NCBI GenBank assembly: GCA_018057925.1
Contig: JAGPCT010000005.1
Coordinates: forward strand, 67,129 to 131,128
Length of the DNA stretch: 64,000 nucleotides
Source of the DNA: Saprospiraceae bacterium
GTDB taxonomy: Bacteria > Bacteroidota > Bacteroidia > Chitinophagales > Saprospiraceae
Reading direction: 5' to 3'
Position numbers and translations under genes: made by a program. The notes below the pieces were generated by a model. The model searched no databases. It was not told where the DNA came from and was given only the letters and a program-made list of their open reading frames with translations. This document shows positions 58,796-64,000 of the stretch, in pieces. Each line of letters begins with the position of its first letter. Position 1 is the stretch's first letter.

Positions 58796-60492
58796 AGCAC
58801 TTTTTCTTCGTTTAAATATTTCCAATATTGCTCCAAAATTAATGGATTTTCATCCGGATGGGTACATATTTCCAAAATTGTTTTCTCAACATCTTCCTTT
58901 AAAAAGCTATCCAAAGCCTCCCCAAGGCTCTCTGCATCCACCGCCCTGATGTATTTCCATTGGAAATGTTCTGCAATTTTTTCGGCATTTGTGGCCATAG
59001 CAGCTTCAATAAATTCCCTTCGTTCCTGCACCTTATTTGGACCTTCAATGATTCGAAATATGCCACCACCTCCATTGTTGATAACGATAATCTTCAACCT
59101 CCCTTCAAAGTTGTCATTCCACAACCCATTTACGTCGTAATGAAAGGCGACATCGCCTGTGATATGAATAAAAGACTTATCCACAGAGGCAGCAGCCGAA
59201 CCCATCGCCGTCGAGGTACATCCCTCTATTCCACTGGTTCCCCTATTGCAATGCATTTTAACTCGATAGGAATCATCAAACAACTGGGCATACCGTACAG
59301 GTGAACTATTGGCTATATGTAAGTTACTTCCTTCCTTTAAGGCTGAGAAAATCCTGCCAAAGACGTACAAATCACTATATTCACACCGATTGACAAACCA
59401 TTGATGTCTATTCCGCCGCCTTTTATCTAAATCTTTCCACTTTTCCTGATAACCGGAATGATTGGAAGTCACTTGATGGATTATTTGTTGGAAAAAAACT
59501 GCCGGATTTAATGGAACAGCTTGGGTCAATGATTGATATGTGTCTGTCCTGCTATCAAAGGGATGAATATTCCAATGTTCTACCGGCTTAAACTTCCTCA
59601 AAGCACTTTTTATACGCTTTGACACAACGGCATCTCCAATTGTAATGAGTATATCAGGCATCAATCCACCTATCTCCTCATCTGTCAACCCCGTTATACA
59701 CCGATCTATACATCCGATAAAAGAAGCATGGTACATATTGGATAGTGTCTCTGTCAATACAACAACTTGAGTATGGGCATTTATCCCAATCAAAAGATCC
59801 AACAACCCATCTTGGTCTGATAACTGACCTACTATTATCATCACCTTTTTACTAAGGGACAAAGCTGATGCCATTGTCTCCGCATTTTCGTGCGACAATT
59901 GACTCATAATTGGCTTTTGAAGAAAAATCCTATTTTTTTTATCAAATGCTTCAACCATGTTATACAATGGCTCATGCAGTGGTATATTATAATGTATAGG
60001 ACCGGGATCTGACAAAGTAGCTATCGCAAAACCCTCACTTAAACATCTCGAATTATACCAAAACTCATCGGCTTTCTCCGCATCTCCTTTTAAAACATAA
60101 CTTTTGCGGATATAATTATTATATATCCCTTGTTGCCGTATCGTCTGCCCATCACCTTGATCAACCCATATTTCAGGACGATCGGTTGTAAGGACAACAA
60201 GAGGAATTCTTTGATAATAAGCCTCTGTGATAGCTGGAGCAAAATTAACGGTTGCAGAACCACTGGTACACAATATAGCTACCGGGAAATGTGTTTCTTT
60301 GGCTAATCCCAATGCGAAAAAACCCGCACTTCGCTCATCCCTGATGCTGTAACACTTGAATGCAGCATGTCGGTTGAAAGATATAACAAAGGGCGCATTG
60401 CGAGATCCCGGACATATCACGACATGCCTCAACCCCAATTCAGCCAATGCATTAACTATTAGTCTTACTCCTTCTTTATTTGTTAATTCCAT
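58792..60492 (-). CDS. menD: 2-succinyl-5-enolpyruvyl-6-hydroxy-3-cyclohexene-1-carboxylate synthase
   Basis: 566 residues, thiamine-diphosphate enzyme. The N-terminal domain carries VICPGSRNAPFVISF and the conserved Glu in TEAYYQRIPLVVLTTDRP. The cofactor-binding segment is HITGDVAFHYDVNGLWN with NNGGGGIFR after it. It joins isochorismate with 2-oxoglutarate-derived succinic semialdehyde, an early step of menaquinone synthesis. Its TGA overlaps the menB ATG. A promoter-like box and a multi-hairpin repeat lie between it and menF. Confidence 0.96.
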   Translation of the reverse strand: MELTNKEGVRLIVNALAELGLRHVVICPGSRNAPFVISFNRHAAFKCYSIRDERSAGFFALGLAKETHFPVAILCTSGSATVNFAPAITEAYYQRIPLVVLTTDRPEIWVDQGDGQTIRQQGIYNNYIRKSYVLKGDAEKADEFWYNSRCLSEGFAIATLSDPGPIHYNIPLHEPLYNMVEAFDKKNRIFLQKPIMSQLSHENAETMASALSLSKKVMIIVGQLSDQDGLLDLLIGINAHTQVVVLTETLSNMYHASFIGCIDRCITGLTDEEIGGLMPDILITIGDAVVSKRIKSALRKFKPVEHWNIHPFDSRTDTYQSLTQAVPLNPAVFFQQIIHQVTSNHSGYQEKWKDLDKRRRNRHQWFVNRCEYSDLYVFGRIFSALKEGSNLHIANSSPVRYAQLFDDSYRVKMHCNRGTSGIEGCTSTAMGSAAASVDKSFIHITGDVAFHYDVNGLWNDNFEGRLKIIVINNGGGGIFRIIEGPNKVQERREFIEAAMATNAEKIAEHFQWKYIRAVDAESLGEALDSFLKEDVEKTILEICTHPDENPLILEQYWKYLNEEKVL

Positions 60493-60530
60493 TTATCACT
60501 TCGTTACTTTTCTATAGTCACCCATATTGA

Positions 60531-60671
60531 ACCCAAATTCCGCATTAGACAAATGCGCAATCGATGTACGACTCATAATCAATGGTTTACAGAAACCATT
60601 GAAGTTCTTCCTACATCGGAGCATCCTACATAATCAGCACTATTTGTCTTGTCCATATTCATACTGCTGAA
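60531..60671 (-). repeat. Multi-hairpin intergenic repeat, copy 3 (inverted)
   Basis: Inverted relative to copies 1 and 2 and more diverged, but the ACCCAAATTCCGCATTAGAC end, the AATGGTTT/AAACCATT stem, the CATAATCAGCACTAT block and the CATACTGCTGAA end are all there. It lies between menF and menD, in the leader of the menD-menB-menA transcript. Confidence 0.8.
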
Positions 60672-60728
60672 AAAGGTTTAATCTTCACTATATTCAACAG
60701 ATCTGTTTCACTATATCAATGAATACAG

Positions 60729-60736
60729 CAAAGGTA
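60729..60736 (-). promoter_or_regulatory. -7 box between menF and menD
   Basis: On the minus strand TACCTTTG followed by CTG, just after the menF stop and about 237 bases before the menD ATG. It would give a long leader that includes repeat copy 3. Confidence 0.5.
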
Positions 60737-60759
60737 AAAAGCATTTAATGAAACTATGA

Positions 60760-61842
60760 TTAATTCATATCAAATTTCTGAACAATTCTATCAATCAATG
60801 TTTTGCTTTTTAAAACCGTTTCCTCCCACTCTTCCTGCACTTGTGAATCTTTGGTTATTCCACCACCTACATATACAGCTATTTCATTCTCGCCCACATG
60901 CATACACCTCAGGTTAACATACAATTGTGCATCTCCGACGTCATCTATCTCTCCAATGATGCCACTGTAATATGTACGGTCATAGCCTTCATTTTCCAAT
61001 ATGCACTCAATACCTTCAATAATCGGCACACCGCCAACTGCGGGTGTCGGATGAAGTTCTGCCACCAGTTTTTCTAAATTTACTGAAGGCGGAACATCAT
61101 ACATATAATCCGTCCTCAGGTGTGCCACTTTGCCGGCCTCTACAGAATACGGACCATTAGAATGAATAAGTCGATAATTGTGTCGCAAAAAAACATCCTT
61201 AATGTGAATTCCGACCATCTCGTGTTCAACGGCCTCCTTGTCTCGCCACTGATATAAAGAGTCGTCACGCCTGGATTGTGTACCGGCCAATGCCATTACA
61301 AAAGCTTTGGAATCCTTTTGTTGCAGTAATAATTCTGGAGTTGCACCAAGCCATGTTCCTGATGTGGGATGAATCAACATGTAAACGAAAGCATCAGGAT
61401 ATGACGCAGCCAAATCTTCAAAACAGGCTATTTCATCAAATTTCTTGGGTTTTTCAATTCGAATCACGCGAGAAAGTATCGCTTTTTTAATAACACCTGA
61501 CTCAATGGCATCCTTATATTTTTCAAAGGATTCCAGATATTCTGATTGCTCTGTTGCCGTGGGCAAATCTCCCTCAACACTTGTTTTATTGCCTTTCCAA
61601 TCCCTGACAAAGCTTTCTACTTCCACTAAAGATGACATACTATCCAAACAATCCAATGTCAACTCTTTTCTTTTTGACTGCGGCACAAATGGCTTTACCA
61701 ATAGTACTTTTTTGGAATCACTTTTAAAAACACCTTGTTCTATGGCAATTTTAAAAGTATTGTCTGATGGTAGTCTATAAATACAAAATCCAATATGCTT
61801 TGCGTACAATAAATGCGCAATGGAGACAACTAAATCGTTCAA
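60760..61842 (-). CDS. menF: Isochorismate synthase
   Basis: 360 residues, chorismate-binding family. The core blocks are KAILSRVIRIEK (catalytic Lys region), GATPELLLQ, MALAGTQSR, VEHEMVGIHIKDVF, AELHPTPAVGGVPI and DRTYYSGIIGEID. It converts chorismate to isochorismate, the committed step toward menaquinone (or a siderophore, though the neighbouring menD-menB-menA argues for menaquinone). The start seems to be TTG at 61842 (NDLVVSIAHLL follows); no upstream ATG is in frame. A shortened N-terminal domain is normal in Bacteroidetes. Confidence 0.92.
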   Translation of the reverse strand: MNDLVVSIAHLLYAKHIGFCIYRLPSDNTFKIAIEQGVFKSDSKKVLLVKPFVPQSKRKELTLDCLDSMSSLVEVESFVRDWKGNKTSVEGDLPTATEQSEYLESFEKYKDAIESGVIKKAILSRVIRIEKPKKFDEIACFEDLAASYPDAFVYMLIHPTSGTWLGATPELLLQQKDSKAFVMALAGTQSRRDDSLYQWRDKEAVEHEMVGIHIKDVFLRHNYRLIHSNGPYSVEAGKVAHLRTDYMYDVPPSVNLEKLVAELHPTPAVGGVPIIEGIECILENEGYDRTYYSGIIGEIDDVGDAQLYVNLRCMHVGENEIAVYVGGGITKDSQVQEEWEETVLKSKTLIDRIVQKFDMN

Positions 61843-62027
61843 ATTTCACCTTTTCTAAAACAAAAATAACAAGTTTCTACATTTATGAAAGAAGCTTTAA
61901 TTGATGTCTTTTGAAAAACTAACCATTTGCGCCTTTAGTACAAGATATACGGTACATAAAATGAACCATCCTGACTTTCCGCCAAAGAAAAAAGAATCCA
62001 ATACTGTTCCGAAAAAGCCTTAAGATA

Positions 62028-62678
62028 TCAGATCTTATCTAAATCAGATTTCACCTTGTCTATAGCAGCTTGCTGAGTTGTTATTTCAGCTTGCTTAGCA
62101 GCCTGATCTTTGATGTTTTGTTCTATTTTAGCCTTGGCATCGACGATTTTCTCTTCTGCCTTTTTTATATCTTTTTCATAAGAATCTTTGTCGCTTACCA
62201 ACTTTTTCAAGTCATTATTCATCTTCGAAATCTTATTCATTTCAGTTTTCAGATGCTCATTTAGCTTGAAGCGGCTTATTTCACGTACAAAATCATTCAT
62301 CACATTAACAGCAGCTTTATATTGATCAGGCTGACCTGACGAAGACAAATAACCTCCTCCCAAATCAAACCACACACTAAATTGAACGTCTTTGCCGGAC
62401 TCCTCAGTTTTTGAATAAATGTCCACCGTACTTTTACTGATTTCGGGCATACTGGCATCATCAACGAAATATTCTTTTTCTTTTCGCTGGTACTTCGTCT
62501 TATTCCCCATCGTTTTCATATAATCCTTCCAAACAGCATCAACATCGTTGGCTCGAATATCCGACAAAGTAACCGTCAATGCATTTTTGCTCCCTTGAGA
62601 CATAGCCTTTACACCTTCACTAACCTGTGCCCAAGCTATACACGGCAATATGGTAAAAAGAAAAAATATTAATTTCAT
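62028..62678 (-). CDS. Secreted coiled-coil protein of unknown function
   Basis: 216 residues. A signal peptide (MKLIFFLFTILPCIAWAQ) is followed by a globular region of about 110 residues (LTVTLSDIRANDVDAVWKDYM, KEYFVDDASMPEISKSTVDIYSK, QFSVWFDLGGGYLSS). The C-terminal 80 residues are lysine/glutamate-rich heptads (EKDIKKAEEKIVDAKAKIEQNI) that form a coiled coil. I do not recognise a characterised family. It stands alone, divergent from mutL and 185 bp downstream of the menF start, on the same strand as menF. Confidence 0.8.
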   Translation of the reverse strand: MKLIFFLFTILPCIAWAQVSEGVKAMSQGSKNALTVTLSDIRANDVDAVWKDYMKTMGNKTKYQRKEKEYFVDDASMPEISKSTVDIYSKTEESGKDVQFSVWFDLGGGYLSSSGQPDQYKAAVNVMNDFVREISRFKLNEHLKTEMNKISKMNNDLKKLVSDKDSYEKDIKKAEEKIVDAKAKIEQNIKDQAAKQAEITTQQAAIDKVKSDLDKI

Positions 62679-62726
62679 GTTCTATTTTTTAATAATATAT
62701 TATAAATTTTTAATAATCAAATTTTT

Positions 62727-62778
62727 AACCCAAATTCTTCTTAAAGGCAAAATATTGTCTTTAAGAGGAATTCGGGTT
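62727..62778. repeat. Palindrome made of two ends of the multi-hairpin repeat
   Basis: Two 24-bp arms, AACCCAAATTCTTCTTAAAG-type at 62727-62750 and its near-perfect inverse at 62755-62778, surround a 4-base loop (three mismatches). The arm resembles the CCCAAATTC[C/T]GCATTAG end of the multi-hairpin repeat, so this may be a minimal form with only its ends left. Confidence 0.7.
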
Positions 62779-63084
62779 TTACCCAATACAACTCTCCATA
62801 GACCTTGCCTATACTCCATTTATTATGACGGTGATGTAATAGGGAGGTAACAGCAAATGAACCATTTTTTATTTTCTCACCAATCCTTTATTCATTTCCG
62901 TCTAGCCTACTCTCATCTTCGAACAATATAATATCAAAATACTTTTTTACACATTCTTATACAATATTAAAACAATATTATTGGTTAAATTGTTTTTCCA
63001 TATTCTAACAAATTACCTATAGATTATAAATAAAAATGAAACTTGACAAATTAGGAATCAACAAAAATTGCGCAAAAAGATGAT

Positions 63085-63092
63085 TACCTTTG
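63085..63092 (+). promoter_or_regulatory. -7 box of mutL
   Basis: TACCTTTG, 24 bases before the mutL ATG; matches the Bacteroidetes consensus TAnnTTTG. Confidence 0.6.
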
Positions 63093-63116
63093 GTCTTGAA
63101 AATTGAAAAATTGAAT

Positions 63117-64000
63117 ATGTCTGACTGTATAAAATTACTTCCCGATGTATTGGCAAATCAGATCGCAGCAGGTGAGGTCGTGCAGCGTCCGGCATCCGTT
63201 GTTAAGGAATTGATGGAAAATGCCATCGACGCAGGATCGACGCAGATAAGTTTGATTTTAAAAGATGGAGGAAAGACTTTAATAACAATTATAGATAATG
63301 GTGTCGGCATGTCACCCATGGATGCGCGGATGAGTTTTGAGCGTCATGCCACCTCCAAACTATCAAGTGCCCGTGACCTCTTTGCCATTAAAACCATGGG
63401 ATTCAGAGGTGAAGCTCTGGCTTCTATTGCCGCTGTCGCTCAAGTAGAAATGACTACCAAACGACACGATGATGAAGTAGCAACACATATCATCAATGAA
63501 GGGAACAAAGTCGTATCTCAAGAAGCAGTACAAGCTCAGGCAGGGACAACGATTGCTGTCAAAAATCTATTTTTCAATATTCCGGCACGTCGAACTTTCT
63601 TAAAATCCAACGATGTTGAAAAAAAACATGCCTATGAGGAATTTATCCGACTGGCATTATCACACCCGGAAATTAGATTTCAATTGGTGTATAACGACGA
63701 TTTAATTTACCTCTTAGACAAGTCTTCATTAAAACAAAGAGTCGCCAATATTTTTAAAAATGATATAGAAAAACGGTTATTATCAGTAGAAGAAGATACC
63801 GAAAAACTCAAAATATATGGCGTCATAGGTACACCACAACAAATAAAAAAAACAAGAGGAGACCAGTATTTATTTGTCAATCACAGATTTATTAAAAGCA
63901 ACTTACTGAATCACGCAATTACGTCGGCTTATGAAAAGATTATCCCACCTGCACACTTCCCCTTTTATGTTTTGTTTTTGGAAATAGATCCAGGTTCAAT
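63117..64000 (+). CDS. mutL: DNA mismatch repair protein MutL, partial (N-terminal part)
   Basis: The first 294 codons are present; the rest is beyond the window. The GHKL ATPase domain is complete: IAAGEVVQRPASVVKELMENAIDAG (Glu and Asn of motif I), DNGVGM (motif II), RHATSKL with GFRGEALASIAAV (motif III), and NLFFNIPARRTFLKS, which are diagnostic for MutL/PMS proteins. It follows with the transducer domain (DQYLFVNHRFIKSN). MutL couples MutS mismatch recognition to strand incision. ATG start with a -7 box 24 bases upstream; its gene is divergent from the coiled-coil protein gene. Confidence 0.97.
   Translation, partial: MSDCIKLLPDVLANQIAAGEVVQRPASVVKELMENAIDAGSTQISLILKDGGKTLITIIDNGVGMSPMDARMSFERHATSKLSSARDLFAIKTMGFRGEALASIAAVAQVEMTTKRHDDEVATHIINEGNKVVSQEAVQAQAGTTIAVKNLFFNIPARRTFLKSNDVEKKHAYEEFIRLALSHPEIRFQLVYNDDLIYLLDKSSLKQRVANIFKNDIEKRLLSVEEDTEKLKIYGVIGTPQQIKKTRGDQYLFVNHRFIKSNLLNHAITSAYEKIIPPAHFPFYVLFLEIDPGS

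Larger units (their letters stand above)
62679..63116. other. Divergent intergenic region before mutL with a strong hairpin
   Basis: Besides the hairpin at 62727-62778 and the mutL -7 box at 63085-63092, no gene or repeat is recognised. An open frame at 62650-62850 on the plus strand crosses the hairpin and is not a credible gene. Confidence 0.5.

Noticed and set aside
62727-62778. Terminator reading of the palindrome near mutL
   Set aside because: It lies upstream of both flanking genes, which are divergent, and has no T-run directly after the stem on either strand that would serve a known transcript.
1-64000. tRNA or rRNA genes
   Set aside because: I saw no cloverleaf with a GTTCRANNC T-loop and CCA-adjacent acceptor in any intergenic stretch, and no rRNA-like sequence; a covariance-model scan would be decisive.

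Overview
The window looks like a chromosomal segment of a Bacteroidetes bacterium, probably a gliding or environmental lineage near Saprospiria, Chitinophagia or Cytophagia. Several upstream regions carry the Bacteroidetes -7 promoter box TAnnTTTG. The gene content agrees: a giant SprB/HYR/beta-helix surface protein, type-B ribosomal protein L31, a CcmB/CcmC/CcmD cytochrome-c maturation set, IcmF, menaquinone synthesis, WG-repeat and TPR-kinase proteins, and AT-rich intergenic DNA. I cannot name the genus.

Layout. 1-17779 (minus) is one reading frame that leaves the window at its C-terminal side. It encodes an enormous secreted modular protein of about 5,900 codons in the window: signal peptide, N-terminal anchor-like domain, many right-handed beta-helix modules, five SprB-like repeats, four nearly identical 94-residue repeats and a HYR domain. 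One in-frame TGA near the N-terminus splits it formally in two. 18515-25027 carries leuS, an outer-membrane barrel candidate, a methyltransferase, a cell-wall amidase and ccmB. 25040-29575 is an accessory island, all on the minus strand, between ccmB and ccmC-ccmD. It holds a polymorphic-toxin-like fragment, a second orphan C-terminal cassette sharing the same junction sequence, interleaved small membrane proteins, and a tandem family of immunity-like membrane proteins with a dead fourth copy.

30019-38584 holds ccmC, ccmD, glutamate dehydrogenase, an Lrp-type regulator, a TraB/GumN protein, a TauE/SafE permease, the ribosomal proteins L21, L27 and L31B, and a GlmU-like sugar nucleotidyltransferase followed by a spermidine-synthase-like protein. 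38612-42675 (minus) is a tight der-rfbC-rfbD-glycosyltransferase operon. 42811-45341 is a LuxR-type response regulator and its TPR histidine kinase. 45395-54217 holds a repeat lipoprotein, dapD, an M1 aminopeptidase lipoprotein and icmF. 54712-55622 is a decayed IS982-family transposase, and 55749-56648 a WG-repeat-like secreted protein. 57038-61842 (minus) is menF-menD-menB-menA. A coiled-coil secreted protein and the start of mutL close the window.

A family of short multi-hairpin intergenic repeats (about 145 bp, with ends related to CCCAAATTC) occurs in three good copies and several degraded ones and looks like a MITE/REP-type element. The region most worth attention is the toxin/immunity-like island, followed by the interrupted giant adhesin.
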